Origin: Trogon surrucura
Lineage: Eukaryota > Chordata > Aves > Trogoniformes > Trogonidae
Direction of reading: 5' to 3'
Assembly (NCBI GenBank): GCA_020746105.1
Contig: CM036629.1
Location: 2,611,501-2,675,500 of the forward strand
DNA length: 64,000 nucleotides
The notes below the pieces were generated by a model. It did not search any database. It was given only the letters and a program-made list of their open reading frames with translations, and was not told where the DNA came from. The position numbers and the translations under genes are program-made. Below, piece after piece: positions 20,301-30,700 of the stretch. The stretch's first letter is position 1. Each line of letters opens with the position of its first letter.

Positions 20301-23158
20301 TCCTTCTCTATTTCTTTTAATGCACTTCCGTGCTGCCTTCCCGAGATAAGAAGAAAAATGCAAATGGGGGCTGCGTGTCATGACGGCAAGCGTGTCCCCT
20401 GGGCTGCAAAGCTCAAAGCCAGCCACATCCACCCTGAGCTGGGACCAGGGCAGGGGGAGAGTTGTTGCTCTCTTGCTGGAGCCTGAGGTATTCAATCTTG
20501 GAGCAAATCACTCCAAGCAACGGCATTAGCAAGGGGATGAAGGTTCTTTTGAAGCTTGGCAGTAAATCTTCCACGTGGCTGAGGCACGGATAACTTTGGT
20601 TGTGCTCATATAGAGAATTGCTTGGGTTTGCTGTGCGGGGCGAAACGCTGCTGCTGAAACATGAGTGATGCCGAGTGGTCCAGGCCAGTCTGGTGGTGTT
20701 CTCACCAAAATCTGGCCCCAGCGAGGCTTCCTGCGTACCCTGAAATCCAGGCAAGGTGTTAGCACAGCCCCTGGGGTTACATGTCCCTGCACCCATCCTG
20801 CTGTGCTGGTATAAAGACCAAAGGGTTCAAGTGGAGCCCCATATGGGCTTTCCCCCTTGCCAGCCATGGTATTCCTGAACAACAAGCCAGAAACATGGTG
20901 AATTTTTCTTGGGCACTTTGAGAATTTTTTTCCCTACCTCAAAAAACAGAAAAAGGCAGGAAAAAAATGGTTACAGACATGCTTCTTCTCTAAGTGGGCC
21001 AGTGAGGTGTGTGGAGTTTTGCTTCCAGATTTCAAAGACCCTTTATTTGATAATTCTTTTTTTTTTTTTTTTTCAGTCTCCAGGTTTGGATGTGGTTTTT
21101 ATTTGATATCATAAGCTTTATCTGGGAGAAATTACACCTTTTTTTTTTCCCCTCCTTTTTAAATCCCTTTAAACATACCCTGTAAGTTTCCAGAGCCCTA
21201 TAAATATAAGCTGCTCAACCTCTGGTGACCAAAGGCTCAGCTCAGCAGCTTTTACACACCAGGGCTGGCTCCCCTTTGTGGAGTCAGCCTGACTGAGCAC
21301 TCCTCCTTCTCCAGTTTCAGCAGCCCAAACGTGCTCAGGGGCTGAGCTAAATTTACTGTGAGACACCCCTACTCCCAGCTGCCGTTTCCACCCGACACAG
21401 TTCTTCCCATCCTGCTTGGCGCAACAGCGAGCGTGCGGTCCACTCCTGTGGTCTCCTCTTCCTTCTCCTCCATGAAAGCTATTTTTCTTCTACCTATCCC
21501 TGTTTTTCTTTGCTTTTCCTCCTCTTATCCTTGGCTGTAACCTCACCTGAGTTCTCGGGAAGGGGCTGGCTTCACCCTGGCACTGTAGTTTCCCTGGCGT
21601 GCATGAATCGGCGTTACCCCCCCGCCACCAACCGAGCGTTGCACCACCACAGTGACATTTCTGTGACACAGGCTTTGTCCCCAAGTGGGGACACCCAGAC
21701 GGGGACGCCTGTCACCACTTTGAGCTGATTGCAAACGTCTTGAGCTTAAAATTTCCCCCTTCCTTTAAGGCACTGCTGCAGTCGCGTTTGCTGGGGAGCT
21801 GGAGTGGGGCGGGGGCATCCTCCGGGCACTGCTGTGATTCTGGGGCCGTGGGGAGGGGTATGGGATCCCCACCCCGTGCTGTCGGAGGGGGAGGTATGCC
21901 TGGGGAGCGGCTTGCTCAGGGCTTGGGGAATTGGAGCCCTGTTGCAGATGGGAGAGAGGTGCCTGGTACCCTCCTGGTGCCCCTCCTCGCTCGTCCCCCT
22001 TGCCGAAGCGATGACACCGAAGGTGAGAGACACCAAGCTCTGCTGGAGAAACCAAGGCTATTTCCTAGCTCTTAATCAGGACCTTCAGGAAAAAGCCAAG
22101 GTTGAGGAAGACTTTTCTCCTGGGATGTCTCTTGCTTTGCCCCAGGGTGAGAGATCTGTGGATGGATACAGATGTGCGAGCTCATCCAGCACCGTGCGCC
22201 AGCAGCCAGGGAGCTCTGAGTGCCCCCCTGTCCCCGGGGAGGGTGGGGAGGACCCGTGATGCAGGCAGGGGGTCCCAGGGTGGCGGCAATGCCAGACGGG
22301 TTTGTGCCTTGCAGGGAGAAGTGGTGCCACATGACGCAGGAGGAGCGTGACGACAGCCTCCGCTTCAACGAGAACATCACCTTCGGGCAGCTGGGGTGAG
22401 CGCGGTGTGGGGGCCGTCCCTCCTGCAGCAGTCAGTCATAGAAACACAGAATCACAGAATGATTTGGGTTGGAAGGGATCTTAAAGATCATCTTGTTCCA
22501 ACCCCCTGCCACGGCCAAGGACACCTCCCACTAGACCAGATTGCTCAGAGCCTCATCCAGCCTGGTCTGGATGAGGCATCTGAGGGATGAGGCATCTACA
22601 ACTTCCCTGGGCAACCTGTGCCAGTGTCCCACCACTGCCCTTGCCAGCTGTTGAGGGAAGACACAGATGTTCCCCCAACTGGGGACATCCCTTGTGGTGC
22701 AGAGGATGTTTCTCCCTGGGACCTGCTCCCACTCCTTGAATTGCAAACCCAGGCACCGCAGGGTCCCAGCACCCTGTCCCACAGCCCAGCATCAACCCAG
22801 CGTGCGGGACAAGGGGCTGTGAAGAGCAAGAGGAGGAGAGGGGAGGGAGGAAAAAAGGGCAGCCTGGCCCTGTTGTCTCCAAGAACATCTCTGTCCTTCC
22901 TCAGCACCTTCATTCACAACATGCTGGCCTTCGGCCTCAACAAGAAGCTCTGCAGCGACTTCCTGAAGAAGCAGGCGACCATCGGCAATTTGGATGAAGG
23001 TAGGGGCCAGCCCGAGGGGGGGATGTGCACCCTCTTCATGGGGTCCCAGTGGGGAGCCCCTGGGATGCTTCGGCACCCTCCCAGCCCCCTTTTCTCTCTC
23101 CTCTGCAGAGCAATACAAGCTGCTCAGCGACCACATCGAGCAGATGGCCACTGAATAG
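14050..23158 (+). CDS. KIAA0513: KIAA0513 homologue, 12 coding exons
   Basis: The spliced frame runs through 12 exons (14050-14381, 15110-15209, 15609-15682, 15845-15915, 16434-16641, 17082-17122, 17674-17752, 18103-18180, 19817-19846, 22315-22395, 22905-22999, 23109-23158), totalling 1,239 nt or 412 aa. The human protein is, as I recall, about 411 aa. All introns are GT-AG and all phases agree. The ATG at 14,050 is chosen because the protein then starts [15 protein letters not shown], matching human METPEVPVGSLIDF, and GCCATGG is a good Kozak context. Residues 1-105 are acidic and serine-rich ([24 protein letters not shown]), probably disordered. The rest is strongly conserved ([52 protein letters not shown]) and has been assigned to the SBF2-type family. 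KIAA0513 is described as a cytosolic, brain-enriched adaptor that binds KIBRA and HAX1; its biochemical activity is unknown. No break is visible in any exon. Confidence 0.97.
15110..15209 (+). CDS. KIAA0513: KIAA0513 coding exon 2 (residues 111-144)
   Basis: The acceptor is a long T-rich tract with CCATTTCAG; the donor is GCCCAG|GTAAGG. It encodes [20 protein letters not shown] and on to WFARYVSAQ, nearly identical to the human protein as I recall it. It starts in phase 2 and ends in phase 0. Confidence 0.95.
15609..15682 (+). CDS. KIAA0513: KIAA0513 coding exon 3 (residues 145-168)
   Basis: Acceptor GTGCCTGCAG, donor TTCGA|GTAAGT. It encodes [19 protein letters not shown] and ALVLF, ending in phase 2 inside a glutamate codon. 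Confidence 0.95.
15845..15915 (+). CDS. KIAA0513: KIAA0513 coding exon 4 (residues 169-192)
   Basis: Acceptor CCATGCCAG, donor TATGTGG|GTAAGA. It encodes [20 protein letters not shown] and YYV. It ends in phase 1. Confidence 0.95.
16434..16641 (+). CDS. KIAA0513: KIAA0513 coding exon 5 (residues 193-261)
   Basis: Acceptor TTGTCCACAG, donor AGCGA|GTGGGT. It is the longest internal exon and encodes [15 protein letters not shown], then the highly conserved [19 protein letters not shown] and [16 protein letters not shown]. The donor choice is fixed by phase with exon 6. Confidence 0.94.
17082..17122 (+). CDS. KIAA0513: KIAA0513 coding exon 6 (residues 262-275)
   Basis: A 41-nt exon with acceptor CTGTGCCACAG and donor AAAACAG|GTGAGT. 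It encodes a charged linker, [14 protein letters not shown], corresponding to the human EDENKPQEKRP region. This is the least conserved internal part of the protein; the call rests on splice sites and phase continuity. Confidence 0.88.
17674..17752 (+). CDS. KIAA0513: KIAA0513 coding exon 7 (residues 276-301)
   Basis: Acceptor GTCTCCCCACAG, donor ATCTG|GTAAAG. It encodes [20 protein letters not shown] and LKQQPIW, matching human [23 protein letters not shown]. Confidence 0.95.
18103..18180 (+). CDS. KIAA0513: KIAA0513 coding exon 8 (residues 302-327)
   Basis: Acceptor CTCCTTGCAG, donor ACCAG|GTAGGA. It encodes [18 protein letters not shown] and RKRSPTT. It ends in phase 2, so it can join in frame either to the 30-nt microexon or directly to the exon at 22,315. 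Confidence 0.96.
18181..19816 (+). other. KIAA0513: KIAA0513 intron before the microexon
   Basis: A 1.6-kb intron. Its first half is ordinary GC-rich DNA. About 19,085-19,290 is AT-richer with clustered TAAT/ATTA cores. From about 19,680 to 19,815 it is strongly pyrimidine-rich (CTCTCTCTTTCGTCTCTCTG, CTTCCATCTCTTCTTCTCTC), leading into the microexon acceptor. I see no other gene. Confidence 0.8.
19085..19290. promoter_or_regulatory. Candidate conserved intronic regulatory element
   Basis: AT-rich island inside GC-rich intron. It contains TTGATTAAGCCCCAAATTAG, TCAATTAATTTGATGG and CGACTAATGAATGAGC, giving at least four homeodomain-type cores in about 130 bp. Composition and position suggest an enhancer. 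I cannot measure conservation here, so this is inference. Confidence 0.3.
19817..19846 (+). CDS. KIAA0513: KIAA0513 30-nt microexon (coding exon 9)
   Basis: A 30-nt exon in phase 2/2 between CTCCAG and GTGTGT. Inclusion inserts ten residues, [10 protein letters not shown], between SPTT and REKWCHM; skipping leaves the frame intact. The human protein, as I recall it, has GDAGEEEEKR at this place, which supports the call. The acceptor has a very long pyrimidine tract and TGCTGC at 19,803-19,808 just upstream of the AG, the arrangement known for SRRM4 (nSR100)-dependent neural microexons. The GTGTGT donor is weak, as expected for a regulated exon. Confidence 0.82.
19847..22314 (+). other. KIAA0513: KIAA0513 intron after the microexon
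   Basis: A 2.5-kb intron with poly-T/poly-Y tracts (about 21,056-21,075 and 21,139-21,150). No repeat element of a family I recognise and no exon of another gene are visible. The acceptor is TTTGTGCCTTGCAG at 22,314. Confidence 0.8.
22315..22395 (+). CDS. KIAA0513: KIAA0513 coding exon 10 (residues 338-364)
   Basis: Acceptor TGCCTTGCAG, donor CTGGG|GTGAGC. It encodes [20 protein letters not shown] and NITFGQL, essentially the human sequence. Phase 2 at both ends. Confidence 0.96.
22440..22660 (-). mobile_element. CR1 LINE 3' fragment, minus orientation
   Basis: Reverse CR1 tail starting with the complemented octamers (ACACAGAATCACAGAATGAT), then TTTGGGTTGGAAGGGATCTT, GATCATCTTGTTCCAACCCC, CACCTCCCACTAGACCAGA and GGGCAACCTGTGCCAGTGTC. 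The left boundary is clear; the right one is uncertain because the match fades after about 22,660. It lies in the intron between KIAA0513 coding exons 10 and 11. Confidence 0.92.
22905..22999 (+). CDS. KIAA0513: KIAA0513 coding exon 11 (residues 365-396)
   Basis: Acceptor GTCCTTCCTCAG, donor GATGAAG|GTAGGG. It encodes [20 protein letters not shown] and [11 protein letters not shown], against human [23 protein letters not shown]. It ends in phase 1. Confidence 0.96.
23109..23158 (+). CDS. KIAA0513: KIAA0513 terminal coding exon 12
   Basis: Acceptor CTCCTCTGCAG, then [16 protein letters not shown] and stop TAG at 23,156-23,158. The C-terminus matches the human protein. The exon continues into the 3' UTR. 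Confidence 0.96.
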
Positions 23159-23288
23159 CCGCCTGGCTAGCGACGCTGTGGTGGAGCGGTGGGGAGGGGA
23201 GAGAAACCCACCTCTGGGGCTACCCAAAACTGAAGCTGGGCTATTCAAAAAAAAAAAGAAAAGAAAAGAAAAACCACACACAAGCTGC

Positions 23289-23294
23289 AATAAA
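23289..23294 (+). terminator. KIAA0513: Proximal poly(A) signal of KIAA0513
   Basis: Canonical AATAAA 131 bp after the stop codon, followed by TGCATGATCGTCC. No strong GT-rich downstream element is seen, so use of this site is uncertain. Confidence 0.4.
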
Positions 23295-23439
23295 ACCTGC
23301 ATGATCGTCCACCCAATTTTAGAGCTGCACCAGGGCAGCCTGTAGAAATAGGAGCCAAGCAGCCCCCTCGCCTCCCTCGCCAGACTCTCCCACATCTATT
23401 TTCAGAGTAGACAGTCCCGAAAGTGTATTTTGTCAGATC

Positions 23440-23466
23440 AAAAAAAAAAAAAAAAAAAAAAAAAAA
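23440..23466 (+). repeat. A27 homopolymer in 3' UTR
   Basis: 27 consecutive A residues, preceded by TTTTGTCAGATC. It is not attached to any repeat element that I recognise. In a transcript it could cause internal oligo-dT priming and so false 3' ends. Confidence 0.97.
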
Positions 23467-24534
23467 GGCCAGAAGAACAGCAAAAAGACAGCGACTTCTG
23501 CAGCCCCCAGGTGTGTTTATGCGAGCTGGATCGCTGTGTCTCCAGCCCCCCACCCCATGAAGACCCCGCTGCCTGTGGTCTTCAGTGTTTCGGAGGTGGT
23601 GGGTGCAGAGCTGCCGAGTATTTTTGCTGCTCGGCGCCTTTTCGAGGCTGCTGTGGACGGTGGTAAATCCGGAGGAACCCAAGGCTGCGAGCCTCCCGCT
23701 GCCTTTCCCCACTGGCATGTGCTGGGCAAGCACGACAGAGGCTGGAGCGGGGATGCAGGAGGTGACAGCAAGGGACCACGTCCAGCTGCCAGGGGGGCAG
23801 CCAGGCACAGAGAGAGGCCACTGCTGGGGGAGAGCAGCTGGCTCTGCCTCTGGTTTGACCCATCTCCCTCCGTAGCGAGGAGCTGGACGGGCTGGGAGTT
23901 TGTCCTGGCAATGCTGGTGGATGGCAATGGGATAGAGGGACATGGGCAGGGGCTTGCTGGGGACCGATGGGGCTGGCGAAGTGCTGCCGCCTTCCTGGGC
24001 ATCAGGCTCCTTGGGAAATGGAGGCAAATCCTTCCCGGCACTGCCTGTGGGGTTTCACACCTCAGGGCGGAGAGAAAACACGATTTGTTCCATTATCAGC
24101 AGGAAAAAAGCCATGGCCTTGGGCAGGGTTGCTGGGAGAGGAGGCAGAGGAGCAGCACAGCTTGGGAGGAGGTAGCAAAGCAGCAGAGAGGATCTGGTTT
24201 ATTCTGTTTTGGTTTTTTTTTTTAATCCCCCGGCACGGCATTTTGCGAGAGAAGCTGGGGAAATGGGGGCATTAATGGGGGCGCATCCCCGCTCCGATGG
24301 CAGCCCTGGGGACTGAAAACCCAGCCAAGGGGCCAGCACCCAGTCTCACCCCAAAAACATCGTCCTGACCCAGAAGTCCAGGTTCCAAGGGACCATCAGT
24401 CCCTTTTTCCCTGTGTGTCATCCCATAAATAAATAGCATAACAGGTGGGGTTTTTTTTTTTTTAGTGTTTTGCATCCTGGAGCATCTCATCCCCAGGTGT
24501 GTCTTCACTCAGGTCTTTCCCAAATCCTGCTTTG

Positions 24535-24740
24535 TTTCTTTATTTTATTTTTTTTTCCAACATGAAAAAAAAAAACAAAACGTTTAGCAGTCAAATATAT
24601 ATTATTTGCATGTGTATTTTTCTAAAAAAAATAAATAAATAAATAAATAATTCTAATAAAATAAAAAAATGTCCATAAACTCTTCCCGACTGGGACTGCG
24701 TGAAGAATGGGGTGAGAGACATTGGAATAAATTGTCTTAA
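24535..24740 (+). terminator. KIAA0513: AT-rich distal poly(A) region of KIAA0513
   Basis: Extremely AT-rich block with an (AAAT)n run (about 24,629-24,650), ATATATATTATTTGCATGTG, and poly(A) signals at about 24,655-24,664 and 24,726-24,731. A GT-rich stretch follows at about 24,749-24,775. This arrangement fits the end of a long 3' UTR. Confidence 0.5.
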
Positions 24741-24750
24741 AAATTACTTT

Positions 24751-27700
24751 GTCGCTCAGCCGCTGTCGTGTGCTTTAATCAGATGGCTCTTCTCCCCCCG
24801 CTGCCTGCCTCGATGGTCCCTGGTGCCTTCACCAGCTCAGCCTCCCTCCCAGCTTCTCCCTTTTGATGGCCTACTTTTCTAATAGGGAAAAATTGATGCA
24901 CCTTTTAAAGAAATGTTAGTGTTTGCCCCGGAGCCAGCTAGGCATATGAAGGAAATTTAATTTTTATTTTCTTTTCCCCTGCGCTCTCCGTCTCTGCCAG
25001 TCGCCACGGATCCGACGGCAGAGCTGGGGATTCTGCTCTGGCCTCGAGACATTTGATTTCAGTGTATTTAAAAATCAATTAGTCAGTATTATCTTATTAA
25101 AAAGAGATGTTCCCTTAGATTAATGGGCTGGGAGTATCATCCTCCACCCAGGCTCCAGAGACCACATCCCCTCGTGTCACGTCTGGCCGAGCTGAGCCTG
25201 TTCCCTGCCCTGGAGCTGGTTTCTCTCTTGATAGCCCAGCAGCAGGGTTTCATGGCCACATTTCTCTTAGGAAGGAGCCTGCCCAGCTCCTTTTTTTGAT
25301 ATTTTTTTTTTTTAACTTACCCTCCTTGAAGCCCTCCACAGATTTACCACCGCGGGAGGGAAGCCCATCAGCCCCGCAGCCCGTGCTTGGATGTTTCACC
25401 TGGGGTTTGACATGGGTGTGGGCTGACCAGCTAGAGAAATCCAGAAGCCACGTGCACTGAAACCGTTTTTGTTCCTTCCATCCGAGATGAATTGCTTATC
25501 GCCTCGCCTGATAAACTTGTGTGTATAAAAAAAGGAGGTGTTTATTCCTCAGGTATTTGCTCAGCACCAGGTGCCCTTTGCACCCCCGGCACCTCCCAGC
25601 TGCTGGTTTTCTGGCTGGGTGCAGCCTGTATTTGCAGAACAGTATGGAGATGCTGTAGGGCAGTGTCCACAGCAAGAAGGAGGGAGATCATCAGCTTCAT
25701 CCCGAACTGGGATATCTCCCAGCCTCCCTGAAGTGCCAGGGAGCAGCGTCCCTGTCCTGTTCGTTGGGCACAGCCTGGCTCCCCATCTCTCCTTCCCAGC
25801 GGGGTGTTAATTACACCCTCCACGCAAGAGGGTTGGGAAAGCTGATCCAGCTCTCAGGTGATGCCAGCCAACCATTAAACCAGGAGTTAGGGATGGGCTG
25901 GTGGCTCCTCCAGCTCTGATCCCTCTGAACGAGCAGCTCTTGGCCCTCTCACCCTCCCTCAACAGATAAAAAGGACGTTTGCTTGCCGGGCTCTGGGGGT
26001 TTTACTGCGTCTCTATTAAAGCTGTTAAAAATCTCTCCATTGTAGTAGTGTCTGAGAGTGATAAGTATTCATAACAGAGGGGATTCAAGATGGGTTTGGC
26101 TGTAAAAACACCTCTAAGCTGGCTGGATTTATGGCTGTTAAATCATCCCTTTTCTCATCCATCGCAGCCTTTTCGGATGTTCATCACTGAACGACGGCAA
26201 AGTTGAGGCTGTAATTTGTGCCGCGGCGTGCGGAGCAAGAGGAAGCGGAGCGCTCTCCATCAGTAACCAGCTCGTGATTTATGGAGACCGTCTCTTATTA
26301 TTATTTTTTTTTTTCCCCTCAAGCAGGAGAGGCTTTGCCTCTCCTTCTCCCCTCTCGCCCGCTGCTACCAGCTCGCTCAGCCAGCTGGAGCCAGGCAAGG
26401 GCTGGAGGTTTGAGAGACGTGCCGGAAAAGTTTTAATAGCGGCGCTCGGGGAATTGGGGGCTGCTCCTTTTTGGGACTGTATCTCTCCATCCTCCCTTTG
26501 CTTTGGGGTGAAACGTGGGGGAAATCCCACCTCTGCCCACCTCGGCAGCCTGCAAAGGACCTGCGTGAGTCGGGAGGTAGCAAGGTCTTGCGACAGCAGC
26601 GTAAAATTGAATCAGGGCTTTGCGAGGCAGCGCTGCCGGAGACGCCTGTTGCTTCGCTGCTGGGGTGCCTGCTCTGCCTTCCTATTGCTTCTCAAAACAG
26701 ATGACAGAAAATCTTCTAGGGGTAAACCCACCTGGTTTTGTCCAGGTGATGGCAATCCTCTTTGGCAGCAGAATCTCCAGGATGCGACCGAAGCTGTGGC
26801 TGCAAGGGGGCCAGCATCCCTTATGGATGCTGACACCTATTGCCAGCCCCGCAGCCGCAAGGAGGGACCTGATAACATCTGGAAACATCTGGCAGAGGTT
26901 AGTTTGCCCCTCCCCAGTTTCTGCCAGGTGTGTGCCGGTAATCGGTTTCGTAGCCCCATCAAGTGTCTGCCAAGCGAACTGCATTGCCGGCTCCCAGATT
27001 TCTGCCCCCGCCCCGGGTCACGCAGCGCTTGGCCCCGTATCGCCCGGGGGCGTTTAAGCAAAATAGGCGGATTTCGGTGCTTTCACAGCCAGGATGTTCC
27101 CGGGGAAAAATTCCCGGAGGATGTGGCTCCGTCTGCTCTCCTGTCGGTGAAAAAAAAAAGGGAGGGGAGTTCTGTGCTGCCAGGGGAGGCCACCCATCGT
27201 CCCACGGTGTCCCTCGGTCCCTATCCGTGTCACTGCACGGGCAGAAATAGTGGAGGTGAGTGTGAAAAAGGCTCTTTGTAGGGTATAATCAGGGGGGATG
27301 ATGCGGCCCAAGGTGGGGGGTCTGGGGTCTGCAGGAGAGCCACGGAAGCAGTGCTGAGCCGGCTGCAACATTCCCCTCTTTAGACTCTCTGATGCCTAAT
27401 AAGGGGTGTCTCAGCCTTACCTCAGTGCTTTGGGGCTCTCTCTGCTAAAAGCTGCTGAATTTCCTAGGGATTGTAGGAAGGAGAGCTGCTGAAATCCCCT
27501 GATTCCTCCTTCCAGACGCGGAGAGTCTCCAGGAGATGTTTCCTCTTGTCCTACGGTAAGTGCCTAAGAAAACCCAGGGGATTCATCCCTCCGTGTCCTT
27601 CCACTGGGATGGGAGCGGGTACTTTTAGCTTTTAAGTCTAAACTTAGAAAAATTAATCCCACCACTAAAGCATTCCGTTTTAGCCTTCTCTGAACGACTT

Positions 27701-30700
27701 ACAATTAAAAGTGGAAGATCCCCACAGAGGAACATGACTTTGATTTTGCTGTTGTTGTTTTTTAAATTATTTTTTTCTTTGCCTTGCAGGAACCCGAACT
27801 TCCCAAATCTGTTCCGCGGCAGCACAGCGATGCTGCTGGGAAGAGATGTGCCGGGGCTCCTCTTTCAGAAGGGCTCGAAGGCAGGGCTGAGTCACTGCGT
27901 GCACAGACAGAGCTGCAGACAGGGCCCTGGACGGTAACAAAACACATCTGTCCTTTGCGGCCACATCCCAGATGTGAGTCACATCCTCTCGCTCTGCCCT
28001 TTCAACCCGAGACACTGTGTTCGGGCAAGGTCAGCGCAGCTCTTTGGCCTGCCAGGGCGGTGCGTGGTGCTGTCTTGGATGAATTATTTTCACCAAGCTT
28101 TCACCCAAGCACTGATTTTTTTTTCCAGCGCTGATTCCCCAAAGGGCATTGAGCTCTGCTGTGAGCTGTCTTTGCTGTGGGCTCAGCCTAACTCACCCCT
28201 TCGCAAGAAAAGCAGGACGTGCAGCTTTCTAAAGGCTGGATAAGTTGGAAAAATCCCAGTTGTTTCTGCCAGCGTGCCTTCTCTCCCGGCAGATCCCTCT
28301 GGAGCTGATTGAGTGCGATGCTCGAGGATGCTGGCTTGGTGGAGAGGATGCAGCACTAATTTGGGAGGAGCCCATGGGGCAGGTGATTTTCCTTTTATCC
28401 ATAGGGTGGAGGGACGTGGTTTCTCCCTGCCGCACGCTGTGTTTAGCCGGCGGCACACGGCACAGGTGGCCCATCTGCTCAGCTGTATCTCCAAGCTTTG
28501 TGTTTTCTGAGCTGTTTCTGCAGTTTCCCAATGAAATGGGACATTTTTGGCCGTGACCATGAGACAAAACCCCCAGGGGCAGTGGGGGGAAAAGGGGAGA
28601 CATGGGGCTTCTTATATCACCTCTGCATAAGGGCATCTTCTCCAGCAATTAGCAATTAATCAGAGATAAAATCCTCCTCCTCCCTGGGGATTCAAGGTGT
28701 GAGAAGCCTTGCAAATAAGAAACCCAGGGATGGGGCACATTAAAATTTGAGGTCCCCATGAGACGACTGTGGGGCTGGCAGCCAGCAAAGCAGCTTCCTC
28801 GCTGAAGGGAGGCAAAACTGAGCAGTTTTCCTTGGCTGGCCTCCCCTTGTGCTGCTTCCAGGCAGGATGCTTTGACAGAGCAGGGGACAGCAGGGACAGC
28901 CAGGGTCAACAGCTCACTACCCGCAGGCTCCCGGCCTTGCTGTCGCTCAGATAGGGCTGGAAATGGATCTGAAATGACCTTTCCACATTGCAGCCCCGTG
29001 GGGTGGTTACTTTTGCCCCTGTGTTTTGGCATTCAGCCCCTCTTGGTCCTTGCGGGGGCTTGCCAGTCCCTGCAAAGGGGATGCTTGGAGAGGAGCCGCT
29101 TCCTGAAGCAGGCGAGAAAAGGGATGCTCGAACATGCTTAGCTGGGAGGCCAAGTTTCCCAAGATGGCACTGTGGTGTTTTTTTTTTCATAAGCTGTCAC
29201 TGCCAGCAGAAAGGGGAAGGGGAAAAAAAAAAAAGCTCTCCTGAATAACGTGCGCCTGGTGCAACTGCGCAGGGCAAATATTTGACGTGCTGAATAAATG
29301 AGCAGGAGGGAGACATCAGGCTCTGGCTCTGGGGAGCTCTGACTCATGTTCTCACAGCGAGCGGCACTTCAGACACCTTCCCTGCAGGCAAATGTCCCTG
29401 TCCCCGGAGCGTGGCATGCAGAGGAGAGCGTGCCCACGCCTTGGCTCCCAGCCGGGGATCCTCACATAGCCCTGGCACCCAGGGGTGCCATTAATACCCC
29501 AGGGTGGGCTGGAGCAGCCTCGTGGGTGATGGAGAGGCAGCAGCAAGGTGTGTGGGGCTCTGGGAAGGGGCTCCTGGGGGTTGCAGCCCCTAGTTTAGGG
29601 TTTAGCCCCCACCTCCCCTCTGTTTCTTAGGGATGCTGAGCTCTGATCCAGTCATCCTTCAGCCATCATCACTCTTAAGACGCTTTTATTGAACAATCAG
29701 TCCGGAGATGCAGCAGCCACCTCGTGGTGCACAGTGGGCTTCACCTCCCGGCTCTGTCTCAGGTTTTTGGGTGAAAATACGGGGCGATTGGTCCCCCTCC
29801 CACTATGCATTTGGAGCTTGTGCTAGAGCAGCAGCATTTTTCTGGCCGGTTACTCGTGGGCGCTCAGGTGGAAAGCTCGCTGGGGCAGCAAGAGCAAGCG
29901 TTTAAGCAGAGCACTGTGGGTTTTTCTGTCCACTCCGTTCCAGCTGCAGGGGAAAAGCAGAACATCTCGGCCAAGCTCTCGTTTTCCACCAGGGCAGCGC
30001 TTATGCACGGCGGGGAGCAGGGGAACAACGGCAAAACCTGCAGTTCAACCTCCAGCACAAACCCCTCCGGATTCGGGCACAATATTGCCTGTGTCCTCCC
30101 GCTGCAGCCGAGCCATCGCGGGCGGCGGTGGCAGGGGACAGGCTGTCCCGGTCTCTTGCTCAGGCTGGTGACACTGCCTGCCTGGAGGGACAGCTTGTGC
30201 CTCTGAGGATGGAAAGTATTTCACGATGTGCTTTGGTTTTGCAGAACACACGCGTGCGACTGCGAAACGTTCTCCCCCTCCCCTCTCCCAGCCGACTGCA
30301 TCCCGGGGTTTGTGGGTATGAAAGTCCACACGTCTCTTTCTTCTTTTTAATTGCTATAATTTGTCCAGCTTTTACCCATAGGCAGGAGCAAGGCTTGGCT
30401 TTGAGCTCCCTCGGCAGATTTATTTTGGTTTCGATGCTGTGCGAAAAACCCCAAAACCTCAACCCTTGCTTTGTGCCCCGTACGTGCATCCCGTGCGCGG
30501 GTGATTTTTTCTCGCTGGAGTAATTTCCTTACCCCCAGTGGGACTTCTCTTGTGAATAAAGCTATGTGGGATCAGAGTCGAAAAAAACCACAGCCTGGGA
30601 AAATCTATGCAGAGGAGGGAAGGAGGGAGATTGTTCCGAGCAGCGGGGCTGATTGCTGTTCTCATTGCAGGCGGAGGGGCCGGGCTGGTGCTAATTAGCA

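Larger units (their letters stand above)
23159..24750 (+). other. KIAA0513: KIAA0513 3' UTR (probable extent)
   Basis: The UTR follows the TAG at 23,158. Possible cleavage signals are AATAAA at 23,289-23,294 (very proximal), 24,428-24,433, the A/T-rich run near 24,629-24,669 and 24,726-24,731. The last is followed by a GT-rich stretch (TTTGTCGCTCAGC...CTGTCGTGTGCTTT), as expected of a downstream element, so I take about 24,750 as the likely distal end. Which site is used cannot be told from sequence. Confidence 0.55.

Noticed and set aside
23245-24027. 260-codon minus-strand frame
   Set aside because: It lies antisense to the KIAA0513 3' UTR and includes a run of phenylalanines from the A27 tract. 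There is no domain and no splice context.
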